From an uncultured Duodenibacillus sp. (GTDB lineage: Bacteria > Pseudomonadota > Gammaproteobacteria > Burkholderiales > Burkholderiaceae_F), in assembly GCA_944390745.1 (NCBI GenBank), contig CALXQK010000013.1:186001-250000 (forward strand): a DNA stretch of 64,000 nucleotides, written 5' to 3'. This document shows, in pieces, positions 9,575 to 18,088 of this stretch. The notes under the pieces are model-generated. The model was not told the origin of the DNA. It was given only the letters and a program-made list of their open reading frames with translations, and ran no database searches. The number at the start of each line of letters is the position of its first letter. Within the stretch, counting starts at the first letter, position 1. A program made the translations under genes and the position numbers.

Positions 9575-9988
9575 ATGGAAAGCAACAGCATGATCGTCCT
9601 GCCCCTGTCGCAGAAAAGCTTCAAGCCCTTCCTGCTGCAGGCGCTGCTCGACTGGTGTGAAAACGAGGGCTACGCGCCCTACATGCTCGTGAGCGTCGAC
9701 GACGCCACCGAGGTGCCGCGCGAGTATCTCAATCCCGACAACACGATCGTCCTGTGCGTCTCGCGCGAGGCGACGAGGGGCTTTGAGATCACCGACGAGG
9801 CCGTTTCCTTTGATGCGCGCTTCGGCGAGGCCGTGCGGCACATCTACATCCCGATCGGGCGCGTGGCAGCGGTCTATCCGTGCGAGAACACCGACCTCGT
9901 GAGCTACTTCCCCGTGTATGAGACGCCCGCGCAAAAGCGCCCCGAACCCGAGGACGACGACGACCTTCCGGTGTTTACGAAAGTCTAG
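9575..9988 (+). CDS. sspB: ClpXP protease specificity-enhancing factor
   Basis: A 137-residue adaptor that delivers ssrA-tagged proteins to ClpXP. The folded N-terminal part, with LLQALLDWCENEGYAPYMLV, IVLCVSREATRGFEI and the RFGEAVRHIYIPIGRVAAVYPCEN region, forms the ssrA-binding domain. A flexible acidic linker (PEPEDDDDLP) leads to a short ClpX-docking tail ending in VFTKV. It is in an operon with sspA. Confidence 0.95.
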   Translation: MESNSMIVLPLSQKSFKPFLLQALLDWCENEGYAPYMLVSVDDATEVPREYLNPDNTIVLCVSREATRGFEITDEAVSFDARFGEAVRHIYIPIGRVAAVYPCENTDLVSYFPVYETPAQKRPEPEDDDDLPVFTKV

Positions 9989-10015
9989 GTTTTTCGGCTA
10001 AAATCCTGCCCTTCC

Positions 10016-10091
<76 letters not shown>

Positions 10092-10370
10092 ATTTCTTTT
10101 TTCCCGGTTCCGTGCCGGGCTGGCAGGGAACCGGGCGAAAGCCTGGCTCACATTGCTTCCCGCTGCGGGCATTTTGCTCGTCGGGCTCAAGTCCAGTCCC
10201 TCAAGCGACCTGGCCTCTGCGGATCCGACATTGCAATCGCCCGCAGCGACATTTCGGCCCCGCTGGCGCAAGCCTTCGGGGCTTTGCCCTTGCGCCTTCG
10301 GCCGGGCTGCAGCGCTCACCCGAAATTGCGCAGATTTTTCCGCAGCGATCTGCGCAATCCCAGAGCAGTC
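10092..10370. other. Intergenic stretch with two hairpins, no gene seen
   Basis: No convincing coding sequence on either strand. It contains an inverted repeat CCCGGTTCC/GGGAACCGGG shortly after tRNA-Thr, without a T tail on the plus strand. It also holds a perfect 11-base inverted repeat (ATTGCGCAGAT at 10325-10335, ATCTGCGCAAT at 10348-10358). The second lies just downstream of the decayed minus-strand gene ending at 10371 and could be its terminator, though a U tract is short. Confidence 0.5.
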
Positions 10371-11057
10371 CTACAAATCCTCCATCTCGCCGCCGCATGT
10401 TGGTGCGGCGATTTCGTCGAGCTCGCGCATCTCATCTGGGTCTTCATCTGCCGGTTCGTCGGCGATCACGCTTTCAGCCGCCGGCACAGGAACATTCAGG
10501 ATGTTGAAAAGCTCCTTCTTCTTGCCCGCGATCTCATCGAACAGGAATCCGGCGTCAAACCGCGTCATGCAAACGTTCTGCAGCTTGTGGTCGCTGTCGC
10601 AGTGCACGCGGCAACTCTTCTTGTCCTGTCCGGGTGATTCAGCGCCCAGGCGGCGCCGCCGTGCAGCCGAAGAATTTCACCGGGGCGCAGAACATTGGTC
10701 CGCTCCTCGTCAATGGGCTTGAATGCAAGCCTGCCGCCCCTGTATCGGAAAACCCGCAGAAAACGCAGCTGCGGGTGCTTCCTCTTGAATTCTTCGCTGA
10801 AGAGAATCTCGCCGCAGTCGGGCTTTCCCTCGACAGGAATCAGCTTTCCGACGCTGGCCGTGTCGTCCTTGGTGCGGCTTGCGAGCCTTCTGCATGAGGT
10901 GTTGATCCCGGCTGATGATCTGCAGAGCTGCGCGCGTTGTGCCCCTCGGGTGAACGCAGATCAGCTTGCTTTCATTCTGCGCCTGCTTCCAAAAGTCCTG
11001 CCACTAGCCGGACAAACGGGGGATCCGAGGGGGTTGATTCAGTTCAACGCACAGCAT
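10371..11057 (-). pseudogene. Decayed minus-strand gene of unknown function (one stop, two frameshifts)
   Basis: Read on the minus strand, coherent protein-like sequence continues across three frames. It starts near 11057 (MLCVELNQPPRIPRLSG), hits a TAG at 11004-11006, and continues in the same frame with WQDFWKQAQNESKLICVH. Near 10870 it shifts frame to TKDDTASVGKLIPVEG and later FKRKHPQLRFLRVFRYRGG. Near 10627 it shifts again to KKSCRVHCDSDHKLQNV, ending in an acidic tail at the stop at 10371. The intact protein would be about 230 residues or more. The family was not recognised. Base composition is lower in GC than the flanks, which suggests foreign origin. Sequencing error could explain a single shift but hardly all three lesions. 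Confidence 0.6.
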
Positions 11058-11323
11058 TTTGTCAAGGTGAAGGGCTGCGGCAAATGAAGACTCAAAAAAG
11101 CCCAGCCGGCAGGATCGTCAGGATCATGTTCGGCCCGCCTGGGCGCGGCCGCCCAAGAGGGGCGCCCGAGCCCCCCGAAGGCCCGGTAATACGACAGACA
11201 TCTGCAAGACAACGCCGCTGCCGCGGCCCCGGCGCGCGCGGTCCGGTCCTCTTGTTGTCTACACTCGGGACACTCAACTTTTGATGCTGCGCCAAACAGC
11301 ACTTTGCAAGGAGCTCACTCATC
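11058..11323. other. Non-coding stretch upstream of metY
   Basis: No gene seen. A hairpin with GCCCAG/CTGGGC stem (roughly 11094-11142) is followed on the minus strand by a T run, so it could terminate minus-strand transcription. TACACT at 11260-11265 could be a -10 box for metY. No SAM or SAH riboswitch signature was found. Confidence 0.4.
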
Positions 11324-12610
11324 ATGCGCCAAGACATTGACACGATCTGCGTTCAGGGCGGCTGGCGCCCGGGCAACGGCGAGCCGCGCCAGGTGCCGAT
11401 CATCCAGAGCACGACCTTCAAGTACGACTCGGGCCGGGACATGAGCAGGCTTTTTGACCTTGAGGCCTCGGGCTACTTCTATTCACGCCTGCAGAATCCC
11501 ACCACCGATGCGGTGGCAGCCAAGATCGCCGCGCTCGAAGGCGGCACGGGAGCCGTTCTGACCTCCTCGGGACAGGCCGCAAACTTCTTTGCGGTCTTCA
11601 ACCTTGCCAACGCCGGAGACCACGTCATCTCGCTTTCGACCATCTACGGCGGCACGCACAACCTCTTTGCGGTCACCATGAGGAAGATGGGCATCGACTT
11701 CACCTTCATCCCGCCCGAGTGCACCGACGAGGAGCTTGAGGCGGCCTTTCGCCCCAACACGAAGGCCGTCTTCGGCGAAACCATCGCCAATCCCGCGCTC
11801 ACCGTGCTTGACATCGAGCGCTTTGCCCGCGCCGCGCACGCCCACGGCGTGCCGCTCATTGTCGACAACACCTTCCCGACGCCCGTCAAGTGCCGCCCCT
11901 TTGAATGGGGCGCCGACATCGTCACGCACTCCACCACGAAGTACATGGACGGCCACGGCGCGGCCGTTGGCGGATGCGTCGTCGACTCTGGACGCTTCGA
12001 CTGGATGGCGCACAAGGACAAGTTCCCCGGGCTCACCTCGCCCGACGAGAGCTACCACGGACTGGTGTACGCCGAAAAATTTGGCATCGCCGGCGCCTAC
12101 ACGGCCAAGATCACCGCGCAGCTCATGCGCGACTTCGGCTGCGCGCAGTCGCCGCAGAGCGCCTTTTATCTCAACCTGGGGCTCGAGAGCCTGCACCTTC
12201 GGATGGACCGGCACTGCAGCAACGCGCTTGCCGTTGCGCGCTTTCTCAAGCAGTGCCCGGAGATCTCCTGGGTGTCGCACCCAAGCCTGGAGGGCGACAA
12301 AAACCACGCGCTTGCGCAGAAGTACCTCCCGCAGGGCAGCTGCGGCGTGGTGAGCTTCGGCGTCAAGGCCGGCCGCGAGGCCGCCGAGGCCTTCATGCAG
12401 AACCTGAGGATTGCGGCCATTGAGACGCACGTGGCCGACGCCCGCAGCTGCTGCCTGCACCCGGCAAGCACCACGCACCGGCAGCTCTCCCCCGAGGAGC
12501 TCGCCGCCTGCGGAATCTCGCCTGAGCTCGTGCGCTTTTCCTGCGGCATCGAGTCGCCCGACGACCTGATCGCCGACATCAAGAACGCCCTTGCCCGCCT
12601 GCACTCCTAG
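11324..12610 (+). CDS. metY: O-acetylhomoserine sulfhydrylase (aminocarboxypropyltransferase)
   Basis: A 428-residue Cys/Met-metabolism PLP enzyme. Lys206 in HSTTKYMDGHG is the PLP Schiff-base lysine. SGYFYSRLQNPTTD and EGGTGAVLTSSGQAA are the PLP-phosphate and substrate regions. The length and the N terminus with ICVQGGWRPGNGEPRQVPI point to the MetY branch, which makes homocysteine from O-acetylhomoserine and sulfide. Methionine gamma-lyase is a close alternative in this superfamily. The next gene, 50 bases downstream, encodes an acetyl-type MetA that would supply the substrate, which supports MetY. GCAAGGAGCT is a good ribosome-binding site 14 bases before the start. Confidence 0.92.
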   Translation: MRQDIDTICVQGGWRPGNGEPRQVPIIQSTTFKYDSGRDMSRLFDLEASGYFYSRLQNPTTDAVAAKIAALEGGTGAVLTSSGQAANFFAVFNLANAGDHVISLSTIYGGTHNLFAVTMRKMGIDFTFIPPECTDEELEAAFRPNTKAVFGETIANPALTVLDIERFARAAHAHGVPLIVDNTFPTPVKCRPFEWGADIVTHSTTKYMDGHGAAVGGCVVDSGRFDWMAHKDKFPGLTSPDESYHGLVYAEKFGIAGAYTAKITAQLMRDFGCAQSPQSAFYLNLGLESLHLRMDRHCSNALAVARFLKQCPEISWVSHPSLEGDKNHALAQKYLPQGSCGVVSFGVKAGREAAEAFMQNLRIAAIETHVADARSCCLHPASTTHRQLSPEELAACGISPELVRFSCGIESPDDLIADIKNALARLHS

Positions 12611-12660
12611 TCCAACGGGGCGCGCAGACGATGCGCGCCCGCCTCAAGGCCCGGCCGACC

Positions 12661-13644
12661 ATGCCCATCAAGATTCCAGACAGCCTGCCCGCCGTCCGCG
12701 TTCTCAACAGCGAGAACATCTTCGTGATGACCGAGCAGCGCGCAAGCACCCAGGACATTCGTCCGCTCAAGCTTGTACTTCTCAACCTCATGCCCGACAA
12801 GATCACCACGGAGACGCAGTTCGCCCGCCTGCTCGGCGACACGCCGCTTCAGGTCGAGCTTGACCTCATTCACATGCGCTCGCACAAGAGCCGTCATACG
12901 CCCGAGAGCCACCTCAGCAGCTTCTACAAGAGCTTCGAGGACATCAGGGACAACCGCTACGACGGAATGGTGATCACGGGCGCGCCGGTTGAAAAGCTCG
13001 AGTTTGAGGCGGTGGACTACTGGAACGAGCTCGTGGAGATCATGGACTGGAGCAAGTCGAGCGTCTTCAGCACGCTGCACGTCTGCTGGGCCGCGCAGGC
13101 CGGGCTCTACCACCACTTCGGCATCGGCAAGCGCCTGCTCCCGGAAAAGCTCTCGGGCATCTACCAGCACCGCGTCACGCGTGCGGGAAGCATGCTCTTT
13201 CGCGGCGCCGACGACGTGTTTGACGTCCCGCACTCGCGCCACACGGCCATCGATGAGGAGGCGCTTGGGCGCACGCCCGGACTGCGGGTTCTGGCCGCCT
13301 CGGACAAGGCGGGCGTCTACGCCCTCTCAACCGAGCGCGGCCGGCAGATCTTTCTGACCGGGCATCCGGAGTACGATGCGCTCACGCTCGACCGGGAGTA
13401 CCGCCGCGACCTCGCCGCGGGGCTCAACCCGCGGGTGCCGGAAAACTACTATCCGGACAACGATCCCTCGCGGCCGCCCGTCGTGCGCTGGCGCTCGCAC
13501 GCGCACCTTCTCTACGCCAACTGGCTCAACTTCTTCGTCTACCAGGAGACGCCCTTTGACCTGAACCTGGTCTCGGAGCGCGTCGAAACCACCTCGGAGG
13601 CCCTGAGCCGCCGGGGGCAGTGCGCAGGCGCCGCGGCCTGCTGA
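12661..13644 (+). CDS. metA: Homoserine O-acetyltransferase of the MetA fold
   Basis: A 327-residue MetA-family acyltransferase that activates homoserine for methionine synthesis. The start at 12661 (MPIKIPDSLPA) matches the family; an in-frame ATG at 12631 adds ten unrelated residues. Cys142 in LHVCWAAQAG is the acyl-accepting nucleophile, and the His-Glu pair lies in GHPEYDAL. Residue 111, in ITGAPVEKLEF, is Glu. In this family Glu at 111 is known to select acetyl-CoA, whereas E. coli MetA has Gly and uses succinyl-CoA. The acetyl product fits the neighbouring MetY. Confidence 0.95.
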   Translation: MPIKIPDSLPAVRVLNSENIFVMTEQRASTQDIRPLKLVLLNLMPDKITTETQFARLLGDTPLQVELDLIHMRSHKSRHTPESHLSSFYKSFEDIRDNRYDGMVITGAPVEKLEFEAVDYWNELVEIMDWSKSSVFSTLHVCWAAQAGLYHHFGIGKRLLPEKLSGIYQHRVTRAGSMLFRGADDVFDVPHSRHTAIDEEALGRTPGLRVLAASDKAGVYALSTERGRQIFLTGHPEYDALTLDREYRRDLAAGLNPRVPENYYPDNDPSRPPVVRWRSHAHLLYANWLNFFVYQETPFDLNLVSERVETTSEALSRRGQCAGAAAC

Positions 13645-13674
13645 AAAACAAACCGGGAGGCCGCCGCCTCCCGG
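13644..13674 (-). terminator. Terminator of the amino-acid binding protein gene
   Basis: CCGGGAGG at 13653-13660 pairs with CCTCCCGG at 13667-13674. On the minus strand the stem is followed by TTTGTTTTT (plus-strand A run 13644-13652). Confidence 0.7.
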
Positions 13675-13702
13675 AGCATTCTCTGCAGAACCGCAGCAGC
13701 CT

Positions 13703-14482
13703 CTACGGCCGCACGGCGTCGGGCAGGTCGGGCTTGACGCCGAACCACTTCATGTGGATGCGCTCATAGGTGCCGTCGGCAATGACCTCCCGAAGGCCCT
13801 TGTTGAGGCGCTCGCGCAGCGCCGTGTTGCCCTTCTTGACGGCAAAGCCGTAGTTGTCGGCCGAAAGAATCACCGGCACCTCCGCAAGATTCATCGTCTG
13901 CGAGGCCCTCTGCACGAGAAAATACTCGTTGACGGGCTTGTCGTTGATCATGGCGTAGCAGCCCTTGAGGCTGATCTCCATGAAGGCCTCGGCGGCGCTG
14001 TTGAAGGTGCGCACGGTCACGCCCGGAAGCTTGGAGCTGTAGAGCGCCCCGGCGCTGCCGATTTCCGCGCACAGCGTCTTGTTGTGCAGATCCTCGGGCC
14101 CCTTGATCTTGCCGGCATTCTCCTTGTGGGTCATGATCGACAGACCGCTCTTGTAGTAGGGATCGGTGAAGTCGACCTTTTCGGCGCGCTGCGGGGTGAT
14201 CGTGAGCGCCGAGACCGCCACGTCGATGCTCGAGCTCATCAGCGCGGGGATGAGGCCGTCGAGCCCCATGGAGTAGATCTTGACGTCGAATCCGGCCCGC
14301 TTCCCGATGGCATCAATCAGATCCATGTCAAAGCCGACGTACTGGCCCGACTTGCTGTCGAGATATTCAAACGGGGGATAGACGGTTTCCGAACCCACGC
14401 GCAGCGTCTCGGCAAGCGCGCTTGAGGTGGAAAAAACGACGGCAGCGGCGAGTGCCGCCGCTGCAAGCTTCTGTTTGGACAT
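13703..14482 (-). CDS. Periplasmic amino-acid-binding protein of an ABC transporter (family 3)
   Basis: A 259-residue exported protein. A signal peptide (MSKQKLAAAALAAAVVFSTSSALA) precedes the mature start at ETLRVGSETVYPPFEYLD. GFDMDLIDAIGKRAG and the segment AVSALTITPQRAEKVDFTDPYY are hallmarks of polar-amino-acid binding proteins (HisJ/ArtJ/GlnH class). No permease or ATPase gene is adjacent, so this is an orphan binding protein here that may use a distant or shared transporter. The start at 14482 was chosen because the signal peptide begins there. The ligand cannot be told from sequence; a cationic amino acid is plausible. Confidence 0.9.
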   Translation of the reverse strand: MSKQKLAAAALAAAVVFSTSSALAETLRVGSETVYPPFEYLDSKSGQYVGFDMDLIDAIGKRAGFDVKIYSMGLDGLIPALMSSSIDVAVSALTITPQRAEKVDFTDPYYKSGLSIMTHKENAGKIKGPEDLHNKTLCAEIGSAGALYSSKLPGVTVRTFNSAAEAFMEISLKGCYAMINDKPVNEYFLVQRASQTMNLAEVPVILSADNYGFAVKKGNTALRERLNKGLREVIADGTYERIHMKWFGVKPDLPDAVRP

Positions 14483-14632
14483 ACCGCAGGTTCCTTTTCC
14501 TATTGTTGTACAGGATTGTTTCGGTCGCCTCAGGGGCGAAGACGCCGCCCCGGAAAAATTGGGCGGCACGAACCATTGTATGCCAGACGGACGCCGCGCG
14601 AGGGCGGCGCCCGTCCCGGGCGGGACGCCCCG

Positions 14633-14947
14633 CTAGGTTGAGAGCTTCAGTCCGATGATGCCCGCGACGATGAGCGCAATCGACAGAATGCGCATGGGCG
14701 AGGCGGACTCGCCCAGAAAAACGATGCCGACGAGCCCCGCCCCCACGGCGCCGATGCCCGTCCAGACCGCATAGGCCGTTCCAAGGGGCAGCGTCTTCAT
14801 GCCGTGGGAAAGAAGCAGAAAGCTTGCCAGCATCAGGACGATGGTGGCAACCGACGGCAGCAGCACCGAAAACCCGTGGCTGAGCTTCAGGGAAAAGGAC
14901 CAGGCCACTTCCAGAAGGCCCGCAACGATGACAAACAACCAGGCCAT
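14633..14947 (-). CDS. gdx: Small multidrug resistance-family guanidinium exporter (Gdx/SugE type)
   Basis: A 104-residue four-helix SMR protein. The N terminus [16 protein letters not shown] contains the conserved membrane Glu, and [18 protein letters not shown] and the C terminus [13 protein letters not shown] match the SugE/Gdx subgroup, which exports guanidinium in exchange for protons. The ATG is preceded by AGGAGGAAGTC, a very strong ribosome-binding site. A guanidine-II riboswitch lies just upstream (15001-15052), which agrees with a guanidinium function rather than general multidrug efflux. Confidence 0.94.
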   Translation of the reverse strand: MAWLFVIVAGLLEVAWSFSLKLSHGFSVLLPSVATIVLMLASFLLLSHGMKTLPLGTAYAVWTGIGAVGAGLVGIVFLGESASPMRILSIALIVAGIIGLKLST

Positions 14948-14964
14948 GACTTCCTCCTGATGTC

Positions 14965-14999
14965 CCGGCCGGCGCGGAAAAAAATTTCAGTCGCGCCGG
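14965..14999 (-). promoter_or_regulatory. Stem between riboswitch and gdx start, probable expression platform
   Basis: On the minus strand CCGGCGCG is complementary to CGCGCCGG, separated by a T-rich loop, and ends a few bases before the AGGAGG ribosome-binding site. It may form part of the switching region of the guanidine riboswitch. The pairing is seen; the role is inferred. Confidence 0.4.
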
Positions 15000-15000
15000 A

Positions 15001-15052
15001 CCGGCGGGGTCGTCCCCGGTTGATGAAATCCGCGCCGCGGGTCGTCCCGCGG
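15001..15052 (-). ncRNA. Guanidine-II (mini-ykkC) riboswitch upstream of gdx
   Basis: On the minus strand two hairpins each carry an ACGA tetraloop. The first is CCGCGGG-ACGA-CCCGCGG (15052 to 15035, perfect 7-bp stem). The second is CGGGG-ACGA-CCCCG (15018 to 15005). They are separated by 16 bases. Two stem-loops with ACGR loops are the defining feature of the guanidine-II riboswitch, which turns on gdx/sugE genes when guanidinium is present. The gdx start codon is 54 bases downstream. Confidence 0.85.
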
Positions 15053-15090
15053 GCGGGCTTCGGCCTCTCCGAAGCGGCAGGTTCAGAAGA

Positions 15091-16296
15091 CTAGCGCGCC
15101 TTGATGATGGAGGCAAACGCCTGCGCAACCTTCGCAAGCACCGGCTCGGTGAGGCCGGCCATGGCGATGCGGCCGCTGTCGATGCCGTAGATGCCGAACT
15201 CGGTGCGCAGCCGCTCCATCTCGGCCGCACTAAAGCCGGTAAAGGAGAAGATGCCGTGCTGTCTGAGCGCAAAGTCAAGCGTCACGCCGAGCCTGCGGGC
15301 CTCGGCGTCAAGCCCCGTGCGCATGGCGCGCACGCGCTCGCGCATGGCGTCAACCTCATCAACCCAGGCCGCATGCAGCGCCGCGTCGCTGCAGATCGTC
15401 TCCACAATCATGGCGCCCCAGCGCGGCGGATTGGAGTAGAGCGCGCGGATGTGGCCGCGCATGAGCGAGCGCACGACCGAGGCCTCGCGGGCGTCGCCCG
15501 CAACAAAGGTGAGCGCCCCGACGCGCTCGCCGTAAAGCGAGAAGCCCTTGGAGAGCGACACCGCCAGCAGAAAATCCAGACCCGACTCCGCAAAAAGCCG
15601 CACGGGCCAGGCATCCTCCTCGAGTCCCTCGGCAAAGCCCTGGTAGGCCATGTCGAGCATGGCGAGATGGTCGCCCGCGCGCACCGCCTCGAGCACCTCG
15701 CGCCACTCATCGTGCGTGAGATCCATGCCCGTGGGATTGTGGCAGCAGACCTGCAGCAGCACGAGCGAGCGGGCGGGCAGGGCCCGGATGTCCGAGAGCA
15801 TGCGCGCGACATCAAGCGCACCGGCGCTCCTGTCGTAGTAGGCGTAGGTCTGCACCTGCAGCCCGGCCTTCCTCAGAAGCGCCAGATGGTTTCCCCAGGT
15901 TGGATCGGAGGCTGCGGCGTGCGTGATCCCGAGCGTCTCGTGCGCGAGCACGCCGCCGAGATAAAGCGCCCCCGTGCCGCCCACGGCCTGGCAGGTGGCC
16001 GCGCGCCCGGAGACAAGCACCTCGGCTGCGCGCCCGAAGGCCATCTCCTCAACCGCGCGGCAGTAGCCCTCGAGCCCCTGCATGGGAAGGTAGCTGTGCA
16101 CGGTGGCGGCCGCAAGCAGCCGGCGCTGCGCCTCCTCAACCGTGGGCTGCAGCGGGATCTTTCCGTCCGCGCCGAGATAGTTGCCGACGGTGAGATTGAC
16201 CTTGTCTGCGCGCGGATCCTTCTGAAACCGCTCGCTGATGCCGATGATGGGATCGGCGGGAGCCGCCTTGAGCGCGGCGACGATGTCCTTGAGCAT
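15091..16296 (-). CDS. Aromatic/aspartate aminotransferase (TyrB/AspC type, class Ialpha)
   Basis: A 401-residue PLP transaminase. The N terminus MLKDIVAALKAAPADPIIG is the family start; in-frame sequence upstream of 16296 has no similarity. Motifs are VGNYLGADGKIPLQPTVEEA, CCHNPTGMDLTHDEW (PLP ring region) and SLSKGFSLYGERVGAL, where the Lys binds PLP. The length and the latter motif put it with E. coli TyrB/AspC, transferring amino groups among aromatic amino acids, aspartate and 2-oxoglutarate. It is monocistronic and divergent from leuC, with 347 bases between them. Substrate preference is not determined. Confidence 0.9.
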   Translation of the reverse strand: MLKDIVAALKAAPADPIIGISERFQKDPRADKVNLTVGNYLGADGKIPLQPTVEEAQRRLLAAATVHSYLPMQGLEGYCRAVEEMAFGRAAEVLVSGRAATCQAVGGTGALYLGGVLAHETLGITHAAASDPTWGNHLALLRKAGLQVQTYAYYDRSAGALDVARMLSDIRALPARSLVLLQVCCHNPTGMDLTHDEWREVLEAVRAGDHLAMLDMAYQGFAEGLEEDAWPVRLFAESGLDFLLAVSLSKGFSLYGERVGALTFVAGDAREASVVRSLMRGHIRALYSNPPRWGAMIVETICSDAALHAAWVDEVDAMRERVRAMRTGLDAEARRLGVTLDFALRQHGIFSFTGFSAAEMERLRTEFGIYGIDSGRIAMAGLTEPVLAKVAQAFASIIKAR

Positions 16297-16643
16297 GATG
16301 CTGGCCTTTTCCCTTTTGTTTTGCGCCTTTGAAGTATCCCGGGCGCGCATGGCGCCCCGTCCGCTATTGTGCTCCGCTCGCGGCGTCTTTTGAACCGCCC
16401 TTCGCGCACCCGGTCCCGGTGCCGGGCGCCTCTTGTCAAAAACCGTCTCCTTGCCCACAATGGCGAATGGCGCCTCATCCGGAAGAACTAAATCCGGCAA
16501 GGTTAAGCCGCCCCCTGCAGGCCGGAGCGCTCCAGCCCCGGGGAAGGCGAATCCGCCCGGCGCTTGTTTTTCACCCGCCGCAAGGGACGGCGCGCGACAT
16601 TGCGTCGCCGCCCCCGCGGCTTTTTCAGAGAAGATTTCAGGCC
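16297..16643. other. Divergent intergenic region between the aminotransferase gene and leuC
   Basis: 347 bases that must hold promoters for both genes. I see no conserved leader peptide, T-box or terminator that would suggest leucine attenuation, and no clear -10/-35 pair. Confidence 0.35.
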
Positions 16644-18086
16644 ATGACGCAACCCCCCTTGAGCGCGGCGCAGCCGAAGACCCTCTACGCCAAACTGGTC
16701 GACTCGCACACCGTCAGCCGCATCGACGACAGCACGGTGCTGCTTTACTGCGACATTCACTTTGCCAACGAATACACCTCCCCGCAGGCGTTTTCGGGCG
16801 TGCGCGAGCGCGGACTCTCCGTGCCCGTTCCGGACGCGCACCTGTGCGTGGTCGACCACATCATTCCGACGCACGATGAGAACCCGCGCCGCATCTACGA
16901 CGCGGACTCGCTCAGACAGGCCCTCAACCTCAAGAAAAACTGCGAGGACTTCGGCATCGAGGCCTTCTACGGCCCGGAGAGCCCCTACCAGGGGGTCGAG
17001 CACGTCGTCATGGAGGAGCAGGGGCTCGTGCGCCCGGGCATGGTGGTCATCTGCGGCGACAGCCACACCACGACCCACGGCGCGCTCGGAGCGCTTGCCT
17101 TCGGCATCGGCACCTCGGAAATCGAGCACATCCTCGCCACGCAGACCCTCGTCTACCGTCTGGCGAGCACGATGCGCATCCGCATCACGGGCGTCATGCC
17201 CGGGGGCGTCAGCGCCAAGGACCTGGTGCTCGAGATCCTGCGGCGCATCTCGGCGCGCGGCGCGCTCGGCGCCGTGGTCGAGTACTGCGGCCCGGTGGTC
17301 GACGCGCTGTCCGTCGAGGAGCGCATGGTGCTGTGCAACCTCACGGTGGAGGCCGGTGCGCGCGGCGCTCTGATTGCGCCCGACGAGAAGTCCTACAAGT
17401 GGGTCGAGGACCATGCCCTCACCCTTTCCGATGATGAGGCCAGGGCCATGCGCGAATACGGCCGCGGCCTGTTCTCCGACCCGGATGCGGTCTTTGACCG
17501 GGAGTTTGAAATCGACGCCGGCGGCCTTGAGCCCATGGTGACCTGGGGCACGAGCCCGGATCAGTGCGTGCCCGTCTCGGCCGTGGTTCCGGACCCGGAC
17601 TCCTTTGCCGACCCCATCGCGCGGCAGGCGGCGGCGCGCGCCCAGAAGTATCAGGATCTGCCCGCCGGCACGCCCATGCAGGGGCTTGCAATCCAGCACG
17701 TCTTCATCGGCTCGTGCACCAACGCCCGCCTGTGCGACCTGCAGCAGGCCGCCGAGGTTCTGCGCGGACGCCGCGTCGCACCCGGCGTGCGCGCGCAGGT
17801 GATGCCCGGCTCGATGACGGTGCGCCGTCACGCCGAGGCGATGGGACTTGACAAGATCTTCAAGGAGGCGGGCTTTGAGTGGCGCATGAGCGGCTGCTCG
17901 CTGTGCCTGGCGATGAACGACGACATTCTCGAGCCGGGCGTGCGCTGCGCCTCAACCACCAACCGCAACTTCGAGGGCCGTCAGGGTCGCGGCAGCCACA
18001 CGCACCTTGTGAGCCCGCGCATGGCCGCCGCAGCCGCCGTCGCCGGCTGCATCACCGACTGGCGCAAGCTCGTCAAAGGAGAATAA
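16644..18086 (+). CDS. leuC: 3-isopropylmalate dehydratase large subunit
   Basis: A 480-residue aconitase-family protein. VVICGDSHTTTHGALGALAFGIG, IGSCTNARLCDL (first 4Fe-4S cysteine) and SGCSLCLAMNDD (the Cys-x2-Cys pair) supply the cluster ligands. STTNRNFEGRQGRGSHTHLVSP is the conserved end. It isomerises 2- to 3-isopropylmalate in leucine synthesis together with LeuD, whose gene begins 2 bases after the stop. The start at 16644 begins the family similarity. leuB is not in this window. Homoaconitase paralogues look similar, but the leuCD pairing favours LeuC. Confidence 0.95.
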   Translation: MTQPPLSAAQPKTLYAKLVDSHTVSRIDDSTVLLYCDIHFANEYTSPQAFSGVRERGLSVPVPDAHLCVVDHIIPTHDENPRRIYDADSLRQALNLKKNCEDFGIEAFYGPESPYQGVEHVVMEEQGLVRPGMVVICGDSHTTTHGALGALAFGIGTSEIEHILATQTLVYRLASTMRIRITGVMPGGVSAKDLVLEILRRISARGALGAVVEYCGPVVDALSVEERMVLCNLTVEAGARGALIAPDEKSYKWVEDHALTLSDDEARAMREYGRGLFSDPDAVFDREFEIDAGGLEPMVTWGTSPDQCVPVSAVVPDPDSFADPIARQAAARAQKYQDLPAGTPMQGLAIQHVFIGSCTNARLCDLQQAAEVLRGRRVAPGVRAQVMPGSMTVRRHAEAMGLDKIFKEAGFEWRMSGCSLCLAMNDDILEPGVRCASTTNRNFEGRQGRGSHTHLVSPRMAAAAAVAGCITDWRKLVKGE

Positions 18087-18088
18087 CC

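Noticed and set aside
11100-11323. Possible SAM or SAH riboswitch upstream of metY
   Set aside because: No conserved core of any SAM/SAH class was found; only GC-rich hairpins are present.
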